A DNA stretch of 64,000 bases from Ectocarpus siliculosus. Its lineage: Eukaryota; Sar; Phaeophyceae; Ectocarpales; Ectocarpaceae. The stretch lies in assembly GCA_000310025.1 (NCBI GenBank), contig FN649726.1, forward strand, positions 3,195,070-3,259,069, read 5' to 3'. Positions 12,801 to 25,192 of the stretch are shown piece after piece (the stretch's first letter is position 1; every line of letters begins with the position of its first letter). The notes under the pieces are model-generated. The model saw nothing but the letters and a program-made list of their open reading frames with translations, was not told the origin of the DNA and made no database searches. The position numbers and the translations under genes are program-made.

Positions 12801-15800
12801 CATCGGAGCAACTGCCGAGTAGCCCGGGGGATACACCGAAGGTAGCGATAGCCGGGGAACGTGTCGCAGAGAGTTCTTGGGACAAAGAAGAAGCTACAGG
12901 CAGCGGTATCATGTCGGCGGCATCGGGTGGGGACGCAGAGACCACGTCACTCGAGCCCGCGGATGCAAGGTGGGTTCTCTAACGTGTGCGTGTGAAATCT
13001 AGACTATACTCAGGCCCTTGCTAGCGTTTCATACGGTGCGATTGGTTTGGTGGATGCTTTGAGCGTGGCTCGTAGTGTTTTCCCGAGCTCTTGTTATTCG
13101 GATGACGGGTAGTGGGGCACGAAGTGCGACGCATCGCGTTTGCACTTGTATGACCCCATTCGGATACAAGGTCGATCCAACTGGGATAATGACGAAACCC
13201 ATCGGTTTCGAGGTGCACGGTGAACACACGCAGTATCAGGAGTGAGTTCTCCAATCAAGCGCCCAGAGGTCCTCGACGCTTCATTCAACTACCAAATCAT
13301 CAGGCGACATGCCAATACGACGTGTTACGTTGGCACGCCGTATGTTGTCCTATTAGTTGCAGGTGTAGGCGCTACAGTGCAGCTCTCGAATCCACAATTT
13401 GCCTGTGATGATGTACCCCAACGACGAATACCAACCAGGGCCGGCGCGCTTTGTCATAGGATCCAATGGGTGTCAAAAGCCATATATCCCTGTACCCACC
13501 AAAAACAACGCTTGCCCCCCAGCAAAACCAAACATGTCTGTTTCTTGTACCTTAATCGTCATGGCCTCCGTTCGCTTCTGTGTGGTACTGTCTGATCGCA
13601 TCACACGGACGACAGGGCCAAACCCAGTGCCAACGATACAGACAGCGAGGAGGGCGACGACGATCGGCAGCGTGCCCCAGCCAAGGAAGAAGAGAACATC
13701 ACGGACGATGTCGACGCTGCAGACAAGGTTACAAGCGACACCAGCGGTGGAGATGACAGCGGCAGCGGTAAAGGTGCTGAGTCGATAGCGGATACCCAAG
13801 GTGACGTGTCGGCACCTCAGCTGGAATCGACGACCAAGGCTGAAACCGACAGCTCCGCCTCCGAGGCTGGACGTGGCCGTCGTTCGTTGTGGCACGGGTC
13901 CGAGGTTGGCGTTGGGGAGCGAGCGTCGGCAGAGTCTGACGGTGGTCGTCCGATTGAGGAACAGGACGGTCAGGTGGATCTCGCACCAGGAGCAGCAGAG
14001 GCGGATGAAGCCACTTCGAGCAGTGTCCGGGATGGTGTGGACTCCGTCCCGTGGTGGAAGACGGCCAAGAGCGCCCTCGGTGAGGGTTGGAGGGCCTCGC
14101 GCAAGGATTTACCAAAAAGCGGCAAGCCAAGGTGGCGAAAGGGCAGTGGCCGTGGGGACGTCGGTGGTTCTGCGTCCACGAACGTCGGTGGTTCTGAAGG
14201 GAAGAAGACGGAAGAGACAGATGGCGGTTTGGAGAGCTCGGTCGCGGCCGACACGCAAGGAGTCGAAGAGCTTGTGGTACCGTCGGCGTCTGAGGAGCCG
14301 CTTTCAAAGTTAGAAAAGGATACCGCCGTGGATGGAATTGCTGCAGTTGATGAGGCGGTGGCGTCCCCAGGAGAGGAGAGGACGGGGGGGCAAGTTGAGA
14401 CAGAGGAAGCGGGAGTATCATTGATGGGCGGAGCGGTAGATATGTCTGGACTTGGTGGTTTGGACGATGGCGGCGCTATCTCTGTGGGCCGAAGTTCCGA
14501 TGGCGTGACGACGGCCGGCCCAGAAGCCAATCTCAAAAACGGTGAAGGGCCCTCATCTGCAACTACCAATGGCTCTGGAGGAGAATCTTCTGTGGACGAA
14601 ATGATGAGCGGCTCGGGAGCCCCTGGTGCTGGGGATAGCGGTCAGGCAGAGGCTGTTGTCCCCGAAGACAGTCCAGCCGAGGACTCCGATGACGCTTTGA
14701 CGGCGGGTGATGAGGCGAATGTGGAGGTCGGTTCTTCATCGGAGCAACTTGCCAGTAGCCCGAGGGATATAGCGAAGGAAGCGACAGCCGAGGAAGGCGT
14801 CGCAGAGAGTTCTTCGGACCAAGACGAAGCTACAGGCAGCGGTATCACGGCGTCGGGTGCGGGCGTGGAGACCATGTCCCTCGAGCCCGCGGATGCAAGG
14901 TGGGTTTCCAAACGCTTGCGTGTGAAACCTAAGCTATACCCAGACCCTTGCTGGTGTTCTCCCGGTAGATTTTGTTTGATAAGTAGGTTTTTGTGTGTCT
15001 CGTGGTTTTCCCGAAGTCCTGCGTGTCAAGTCGAACCACAGCTAATCGCATACCGAGTGCGGTGCAATGAGCTTGCATTTGGACAACTCCATACAGCTTG
15101 CAAGGTCAACCCACCTGGAAGGCTGACGAACCCCATCCGCTTCGAGGTGAATGGAGAACAAAGTCTATATCGGGATTAGACTCGAATCTACAGCCATGAG
15201 ACCATTTCGCCAGTTCATGACGTTGGACGTTGGCACGCCGTATGCTGTCTAAATGGTGTAGGTGTTGGCACTGTAGTGCAACGCCTGATCCACAATGTGG
15301 CTGTGATGTTTTCCCTCATGAACAAATCCTTGCCATAGGATCCATCAGGTGTCAACGACGTCACCGCACCCGGAACACCCATGTGTTTCAAGTTTTCCGA
15401 TCAACTGGAAATACCGATATGTTTCATTTCCTCTATACCTCCATGTGTGGTGTGCGACGATGACATACCCATTCAGCAGAGCTAACGTGCCAGCACTGGC
15501 ATGGTTGCAGGGGTGAATGTTGCCCCGGAATCGCTGTCACTCAACTACCCTAGGTTACGAGTGCACCCCTGTGCGGTGACTCCGGACCCTGTGCGAAAAA
15601 CCAATTTCATCATTTTGCGATATGTCCTTGTACCCACCGACAACAAGACTTGCCCCTACCAAGAACCAAACATGTCTGTTGTTCTCTAATCGTCATGGCC
15701 TCCTTTTGCTCGATGCTGTCTGATCGCATCACACGGACAATAGGGCCAAGCCTACCGCCGACGATACAGACAGCGAGGAGGGTGACGATTATGGCAATGG

Positions 15801-18800
15801 TTCAGAGGAGAGCGTCCAGGACAACGTCAACGCTGCAGACAAGCCTACAAGCGGCAACAGTGGTGGAGGAGGCAGCGGTAGCGACAACGGTGCTGCTGAG
15901 TCGAAGGCAGGCCACCGGGGTGAGGTCTCAACACCGCAGCCGGAGTCGATGGCCAAGGCTGCAACCGACACCTCCGCCTCCGACGCTGGACGTGGCGGTG
16001 TTCGGTGGTGGGGCGGTCGCGTTTCGAATGCTGTCGGCCCGGCGTCCGAGGTTATCGTCGGGGAGCGATCGTCTGCAGAGCCTGACGATGGTCGTACGAC
16101 GGAGGAGAAGGACAGTCAGGTTGATTCGGCAGGAGAAGTAGCAGAGAAAGATGGGGCCGACTCGAGCAGCGTCCGTGACGGTGTGGACTCGTTCCCTTGG
16201 GGCAAACCGGTCAAGGGCGCCCCCGATGATCGTTCGAGGGCGTCACGCAAGGAATACGCTAGAAGCAGCAAGCCAACGTGGCGAAAGGGCAGTGGGCGAG
16301 GGGACGTCGGTGATTCCGAAGCGACGAACACGGAGAAGAGTGGTGGCGGTTTGGAGAGCTCGGTCACGGCAGACAGGCAAGAAGCCAAAGGGCTTGCGAT
16401 ACCGTCGGCATCTGAGCAGCCGGCCCCAAAGGTGGAAAAGGCCACGGTGGCCGTGGATGATATTGCCGCAGTTGATGAGACCGTGGCGTCCCCAGGAGAG
16501 GATAGACCGGGGGGGGGAGTGGAGACAGAGGCAGCGGGAGTATCATTGATGGGCGGAGTGGTAGACATCTCGGGAGTAGGCGGTTTAGGCGATGTCGGCT
16601 CTGCCTCTGTGGACGGAAGTTCCGATGGGGTGACGCCGGCTGGCCCAGAACCAGATCTCAAAGGCGATGAGGGTTCGTCATCTTCAACTGCTGATGGTGC
16701 TGCAGGAGAATCATCTGTGGACGAAATGATGAGCGGCTCGGGAGCCCCAGATGCTGAGGATGACAGCCTGGCAGAGGCTGTTGCTGCCGAAGACAGTCCA
16801 GCCGAGGACTCCGATGACGCCTTGACGGCGGGCGATGAGGCGAATGTGGAGGTCGGTTCTTCATCGGAGCAACGTGCCAGTAGCCCGAGGGATACAGCGA
16901 AGGAAGCGACAGCCGAGGAACGTGTCGCAGAGAGTTCTTCGGGCAGAGAAGAAGGTACAGGCAGCGGTATCATGTCGACGGCATCGGGTGCGGGTGTGGA
17001 GACCACGTCGCTCGAGACCGCGGATGCGAGGTGAGGTTCTCAAAGTGTGCGTGTGAAACCTAGACTATACCCAGCCCTTGCTGGTGTTGCATCCGGTCAA
17101 GTTTACTTGGTATTGTAGACGTTTTCGGTGTGTGTCGTGGTTGTTTCCCGAGTTTCTTTCAAGTCGAACCACAGCTAGTCGTATCCCGAGTGCGGCGCAT
17201 TGAGCTCGCATCTGGACAACTTCGTGCAGCTTGCAAGGTCAACCCACCTGGAACGATCACGAAACCCATCGGTTTCGAGGCAAATGGTGAACAAGGTCAA
17301 TATCGGGAATGGACTCTCAAATGCACTTCCATGAGCCCTCCACTTCCCATTTAACTGTCAGAATCGCCAGTTGAACGCGGCATTATGACGTTGGACGTTA
17401 GCACACCGTGTGTTGTCTCATTGGTTGCATGTGTAGGCACTGCAGTGCAACGCTTGATCGACATCGTGCCCGTGACATTTTGCCTTGAAGGCGGTGAACA
17501 TACAGGGATGAGCTCGTCGCCGCAGGATTCATCGGCTGTCAAGGGCTGTCCCTGTAACAACCTTAAAGAGACTTGCCCCGGCCAAAAACAAACAAACGTG
17601 TCTGTGTGTTGTTCTCTAATCGTCATGGCATCCGCTTGCTTCGTGTGATTGTCTCCGATCGCGCCACACGAACGACAGGGTCAAGCCTACTGCCGACGAC
17701 ACAAACGGCGAGGAGGGTGACGACGATGGCAAGGGTTCAGCAGAGAGCATCCAAGACGATGTCGACGCTGCAGACAAGCCTACAAGCGCCACCGGTGGTG
17801 GAGGTGGTAGCGGAAGCGATATCGTTGCTGCTGAGTCGAAGACAGACACGCGAGGTGAAGTCTCAACACCACAGCCGGAATCGACGGCCAAGGCTGAAAC
17901 GGACATCTCCGCCTCCGAGGCTGGACGTGGGCGTGATCGGTGGTTGGGCGGTCGCGTCTCGAATGTTGTCGGCCCGGCGTCCGAGGTTATCGTCGGAGAG
18001 CGATCGTCGGCAAAGCCTGACGATGGTCGTCCGACTTTGGAACAGGACAGCCAGGTGGATCCCGCAGAAACAGTAGCAGGGACAGACGGAGCCGACTCGA
18101 GCAGCGTCCGTGGCGATGTGGACTCGTTCCTTTGGTTGACGCCGGCGAAGGGTGCCCCCGATGATCGTTCGAGGGTTTCGCGCAAGGATGTCACTAGAAA
18201 CGGCAAGCCAAAGTGGCTAAGGGGCAGTGGCCGTGTGGATGTGGATGGTTCTGAGGGGACGAAGGCAGAGGAGAGTTATGGGGGTTTGGAGAGCTCGGTC
18301 GCGCCCGACACACTAGGAGCCGAAGGGCTTGTGGTACCGTCGGCGTCTGAGGAGTCGGTCCCGGAGGTGGAAATGGCCACGGTGGCCGTGGAGGGTACTG
18401 CTGCAGTTGACGAAGCAGTGGCATCCGCAGGAGAGGAGACGGCGGTGGGACAAGACGAGTCAAAGACAGAGGAAGGTTTTTTGAAGGACGGGGTGGTTGA
18501 TGTCTCGGGCGTGGCAGATTTAGGCGACGTCGACGCTGTCTCTGGGGACGGAATTTCCGATCGCGTGACGACAGCCGGCCCGGAAGTCGATCTTGAAGAC
18601 GCTGAGGCATCATCATCGGCAGTTGCTCATGTCGCCACGGGAGGTTCGCCCATTGACGGATTGGTGGATGTTTCTCGAGCCCTTGGTGCTGGCGATGACC
18701 GGCCGGCGGAGACTGCTGTCGCTGTGGACATTCCAGGCCCGGACTCCCATGACGCTTTGACGGCGGCCGACAAGCCGGATGGGAAGATTGGTTCTTCATC

Positions 18801-21800
18801 GGGGCAATTTTCGAGTGGCTCAGGAGAGAGGGCAAAGGAAGCTACAGCCGGAGATGGTGTTACCACGTCGCTCGAGCCCGCGGATGCAAGGTCGAGTGTC
18901 GGACGTGTGCGCCTGTAGCTCATATTCTCAAAGCCCTTGCTGGTGTTGCATGCCGAGCGATGTGTGTACTCTAGGTGTATGCGGTGGTCTCCCGACCTCC
19001 TCACCTAGTCATGCATCGAGTACGACGCATCGAATTTGAGACTCCACACAGCTGTAAGGCACTGGAATTCTGACAGACCGCATCCATTGTGAGGTGAAAC
19101 ATGAACGTTGTCAACGTCACGAGACCCTTTGGACACTACCATCAACTGCCGAGAGGCCCCCCACTTCCCATTAACCTACCAGAATCACCAATTGAACACC
19201 GCAACAATACGTGTGGCATTAACACAATGTAACAGTTTACACAGCAGTAATTGAACCCTCTCTGGCCTTCATTTCATTCGCTTGGATTTAGACTGAGTGA
19301 TTACGCTTTCTCCCCACATCACTGGCAAGCCTTTCATGGTCCGCTGTGACCCGTTTCACAGCACGCTGCCTGTCTGTCGAGTGCTCCGTATCCCAGCTGT
19401 ACTCGCTATACTCTTTTGCACTTCGTATACTCTGTATATACATAAAATCCGTGCTACATTCCATCAGCTGAGTGTCTTGTCCTTGCCCCCGCCAAAACCA
19501 AGCATGCCTTTCTCGTTGTGCTTCACTCACGACGGAATCCGTTTTTCTTTGTACGATACAACCCGTGCATATCACACGGACGACAGGGCCAAGCCCAGTG
19601 CAGACGATACCGACGGCAAGGAGGGTGACGAGAATGGAAAGCGTGCCGCAACCAAGGAAGAAGAGAGCATGCAAGACGATATCGGCATGGCAGACAAGCC
19701 TACAAGCGACACCAGCGGTGGAGATGACAGCGGCAGCGGTAACGGTGCTGGACCCAAGATGGGCATGGGAGGTGAGGTCTCAACACCGCAGCCGGAATAT
19801 AGGCCTACAACCGACACCAGCGGTGGAGATGACAGCGGCAGCGGTAACGGTGCTGAGCCCAAGACGGACATGGGAGGAGAGGTCTCAACACTGCAGCCGG
19901 AATCGATGACCAAGGCTGAATCCGACGCCTCGACCTCCGACGCGGGACGTGGCCGTGGTCGCTGGTGGGGCGGTCGCGTCTTGGACACTGTCGCCCCCGC
20001 GTCCGAGGATAGCGTTGGGGAGCGGGCTTCGGCAAAGCCTAAAGATGGTCGTGCGACGGAGGAGCAGGACAGCCAGGTGGATCCCGCAGAACCAGTAGCA
20101 GAGACAGAAAAAGTCGACTCGAGCAGCGTCCGCGGCGGTGTGGAATCGGTCCCTCGGTGGACGCCGGCCAAGGACACCCGCGGTGACGTTCCGAGGACCT
20201 CGCGCAAGGACTACACTAGAAGCGGCAAGCCAAAGTGGAACAAGAGCAGTGGGCTTGGAGACGTGGATGGTCCTGAGGCGAAGAAGACGGAGGAGAGTGA
20301 TGGCGATTTGGAGAGCTCGATCACGGCCGACACACCAGGAACTGAAGAGCTTGTGGTACCGTCGGCGTCTGAGGAGCCGCTTCCAAAGGCGGCGGTGGTT
20401 GTGGATGATACCGGTGCTGTTGATGAGGAGGTGGCGTCCGCAGGAGAGGAGACGGCGTTGGGACAAGACGAGACAGAGACAGCGGAAGGTTCATTGATGC
20501 ACAGAGTGTTAGATGTCTCGGGAGTAGGCGCTGTAGGCGTCGGCGGCGCCGTCTCTGCGGACACTAACTCCGACGGCGTGACGACGGACCCGGAGGCTGG
20601 TCTCGAAGACGATGAGGAGTCGTCATCGGCAACTGCTGATGGTGCAGCGGGGCATGTAGCTGAGGATGGATTAATAGATGATTCGGACGCGCCTCGTGGT
20701 GATGATGACCGGTCGGCGGAGGGTGTTGCCGCTGCAGACACTGACGGCGGGGACACCCATGATCAGGCCGATGAGGAAGTCGCGTCTTCATCGGAGCAAC
20801 TTGTGACTAGCACGGGGGATACAGCGGAGGCTGATACAGCCGAGGAAGGTGTCACAGAGAGTGCTTTGGGCGGAGAACCAGCTGATGGCAGCGAAGATAT
20901 TTCGACGGCAGTTGATTCGAGCGCGGAGATCACGTCGCTCGAGACCGCGGATGCAAGGTGAGGTCCCGTAGCGTGTGCTTCTGTAGCTCAACTAGGGCAC
21001 TGGCGGGTGTTGCCATTTCGCGCGATGTGCCCTTTGGGTGTATGGGGTGGTCTCCTCGCCCAATCATACGCCGAGTTCAACGCGATCAAACTTGGGTTCG
21101 AAGACCCCACTAGCTGCAAGGTTAACCAACTGGACGTCTGGCGAAATCCATCCGTTTTGAGGTAACACCTGAACATCATACGGCGGGGAAATCCCTCAGT
21201 TGTGTACAACACGCAGCAGCAGGGCGTTTGGAAGACAAGTTTTGCGGGTTTAACCAGGGTAGCAAAGCCTTCACGATCTACAATACCTCCAAGGGAACTG
21301 CGGTGGAGAGGTGGACTTCACAATCATTGCAAACCCAACCTATACTCTTCCCGAGGGCTACGACTAAGAAGAGGTCACACCATTTCACATCAGCCCTAGA
21401 AGGGTCTAACCACGGCGGGCATAATTCGACCGCGGGTGGAGTTACCGCTTCACCACGAACCAACTCGTCGAGCTCGAGAGCTTCTGCGACAAGAAAGTTG
21501 CATCCTGAAGCATAACAATGAAGGTCGACAGAAACTATTGAAGTGGGAACAAGCCAGCGGGTGTGGAACAGGGTCAACACCCGTTTTTGCTACACCTGGG
21601 ATCACACCGGACGAAACTGGGGTCACAGCATCTGGGGGGGGGGGGGTGTACTCATAGTCGTGCATGCCGTAGTCGTTAGACCATTGACCTCGCATCCCTA
21701 CAAAGCCGGGACGGAGCACGCCGGGTTCTCACCAGACCAGGCTCTCACATCACCAAGCGCGAAGCGCCGTGAGGTATTCGGCGAGTCGCATGAAGGGTGA

Positions 21801-24800
21801 GCTGCATCCTGCTAAGGGTGTTCGGCATCTTGTGCTTACTTCCTTGCATACGAATGACAGCTGCGTATGACTTAATTTATTTTCTGGTGCTTTCACTTCC
21901 AGAGACAGTTGTAAGCACTGTGTAACTGCCTCAAGGATGCTTGACCATTTTAACACAACGTGGTGCGATCATCCCCCTTGCGCGGAGTGAGGCTTCTCGA
22001 CCCCGCACAACATGATCTACTCGACCACCATTCACGGTTACCGCAAAAAAAAAAACAGAGGTAAAAACAAAAACGGTAACCTGGTTGCCGAGTTCACGAA
22101 GTGACTTGGCTTGTTTTACAACGTCGTTGCCAAGCGACGAAAACCCAATCCCGATGGCAAAACACCGGGGGGGACAGCATCTGGGGGGGGGCAACTTCGA
22201 GTGTTGTCCTGAGCTTTCGATTAAATATTCCAAAAAGAGAGCAACGGTGGAGAATATCCATGATCGAACTCGGCAGCGATCTAGAGCCAGGCGATGATGG
22301 CAAATGTGGCGACTAAACACCTGTGGAGATAGCAGTTCAACACCAGTCTTGCATTAGACGACGGAGATATGGGATGGCCCATGGCATGAGACATGCGGAC
22401 GGCATGATCGGCGTGCTCTGAGATCGACATTTGTTTTTGTGTGGTCCGAACGCTCATTATGATCATTTCTCCGAAGACCTTGAGTCTTCCATCATGATCG
22501 GTTTTGAGGCGCGTAGCCCAAGTTCATGATTGCCCCCGTCCTCCAGCAGACTCCGCAGTTGTCGCTCGTGTAAGCGGGGCGACGGTCTCAGAGGTCTTCT
22601 TCCCTAATAAACACATCACTGACGCCCGCGTCTCTTACTGCCGAACATGGGTGCCGGTGTTCGACAGCGTGCTGGAAAAGATCACTCGTTCTTGCGCGGT
22701 TTTGAGCCGCGTACCGGGTCCATGACTGCCGGTCATGATCCGCAAGACCCTTTGGACACTATTACCATCAAATGCCGAGAGGCCCCTCGCATCCCATTCA
22801 ACATCACGAGTCGAACACGACACTATCACGTGTGACGCTGGCACTTGTTCTCATCGTTTTTTTTCTTACAAACGCACAACAATTCATCTCTTTCACATAT
22901 AAGGTGTTTGTATTCTTGTCGTGGGTTGTGGGGAGAGCCGTGTAAACCTCGAACTCAAATCGTACCTGTGCTGGTTGCCGTTGAAGACGATGGACAAACA
23001 GCCACCGGCCTGCTTCGCTATTGGATCCACCAGCTGTCAAAATGTCGTGTCCTTGTCCCCGCGAACAACCGGACTCGTCTGTTAAATTCTTCCCCGCTTA
23101 CCATGGCGTCCCCGATCGCAACAAACGGACGATAGGGCCAAGCCCAGTGCCGAAGATACAGACGGCGAGGACGGGGGCGATGGTGTCAAGGGCTCCCTAG
23201 CCAAGGAAGATGAGAGCATCCAAGATGATGTCGACACGGCAGACAAGGTTACGAGCGACACCAGCGATGCAGGTGTCAGCGGCAGCAAGAACGGTGCTGA
23301 ACCCAAGGCGGATATGGAAGGAGAGGTCTCGACACCGCAGCCGGAATCGACGGCCAAGGCTGAAGCCGACGGTGGCAGTGGTCGGTGGTGGGGCGGTCGC
23401 ATCCCGGACACTGTCGCCCAGGCGTCCGATGTTGGCGTTGGGGAGCGATCGTCGGTAGAGCCTGACGATGGTCGTGCGACGGAGGAGCAGGACAGTCACG
23501 TGACTTCAGCAGAAACAGTAGCAGAGGCAGACGGAGCGGACTCGAACAGCCTCCGCGGCGGTGTGGACTCAGTCCCTCGGCGGAAGCCGGCCAACGGTGC
23601 CCCCGGTGATGATTCGAAGGCGGCGCGCAAGGACTACGCTAGAAGCGGCAAGCCAAAATGGCCAAAGGGCAGTGGGCGTGGGGACGTGGATGGTTCTGAA
23701 GCGAAGAAGCCGGGGGAGAGTGGTGGCGATTTGGAGAGCTCGGTCAAGGCCGACATACAAGGAGCCGGAGAATTTGTGGTACCGTCGGCGTCTGAGGAGC
23801 CGATCCCAAAGGTCGACGAAAACGCCGGAGACGACGCATCGCCCACACTCAGTGCCACGACTGCGACGTTGTCTGGAGTTGGTGCTGTAGCCGATGATAG
23901 CACCGTGGGAGGAGCTGCCGTTGTCTACACAAACTCCGACGGCGCGTCAACAGCAGCTGATTATCGGGAATCGGCCATGTCTCCTGCATCGCAGCCGCAG
24001 CGGTTGACCAGTAGCCCGGGGACAAAGTCGGAGGAATCAGCGGACTCAGACAATGGGTCACAAAGGAGCGGTGGCACGGCAACGGCAGGTGATGCAAGCA
24101 CGGCAGCGGGGGAGGGAAAAGGAGAGGACAACGGCGCAAAAGAAACGGTAGAGGACAAGACGTCGGTAGGAGAGGGCGTCGTCCTCAAGCGCGCCGCAGC
24201 CGCCGCAGAGACCGCTAGCGTCGGTTTTTCTGAGGGTGGTGCGGCCGACGCGGCGATCAAAGGTGCCGGTAGCAGCGTGGGACCCAGTGCGGGTAGTTTT
24301 TCCCATGGAACGGCGACGGGACCGGAGAGCGGCGGTGTTGTGACAGGTGGCGCTGATGGTGCTGCGAATGGTGCTGCGATCGTTTCCGACGACGACGCCA
24401 AGCGCGCGAGAGTCAAGGCCAAGCTGGGAGTGGCCAAGCTGCAGCAGGGTGAGGCGGAAAAGGCGGTGTCTCTGTTCGAGCAGGCGGCCCTCATCGACCC
24501 AGGGTGGTGGGAAGTTTTCTACTACGCGGCTCTCGGTAAGTTCGGAGACGCAACCGCACAAGTAGGTGGCATCCCGGGTCAGTTCATCGACGACAGTTCG
24601 AAACCCGGTGGAATGGTATGGCGTTTTTGCGCTTTTGTGTTTGCGAAACGTGGCGAAGGAAGAACTTTGCACGAACATTTGTTTTTTTGCTCAGAAAGCG
24701 TCGATATGTTTGGTCCAAAGACACGGCTGCCCCCCCCGCTTTGCACACCCGCCTTTCTTCGCAGCTCACGAAACCCTCGGAAACACCGCAGCCGCCGCAC

Positions 24801-25104
24801 ACGCTCTTGTATCCGCGCTTGGAATCCCTGCCCAAACAGAGGATGCGGAGGTTGCAAAGCTAGCTTCGCTTGCGTCGCAAGTGCTGGCGGCTCTCGAAGA
24901 CGACGAGCAGCACGTGAGTCTTTTCGTTGCCTTCCTCTTGGATGAGTTTGTGCCAACGTGCTTGATGGCTACCTGGAAGGTCGCCGCCGCAGCGAAAACA
25001 GTCGCAGCGTGTTTTTTTTGCTGTTGCTGTCTTGACACAACACAACAAACCGTGCAGTGACTTCCGGAGTATCGTGTTCGGAAACAAGACGACATGGCGG
25101 TAAC

Positions 25105-25192
<88 letters not shown>

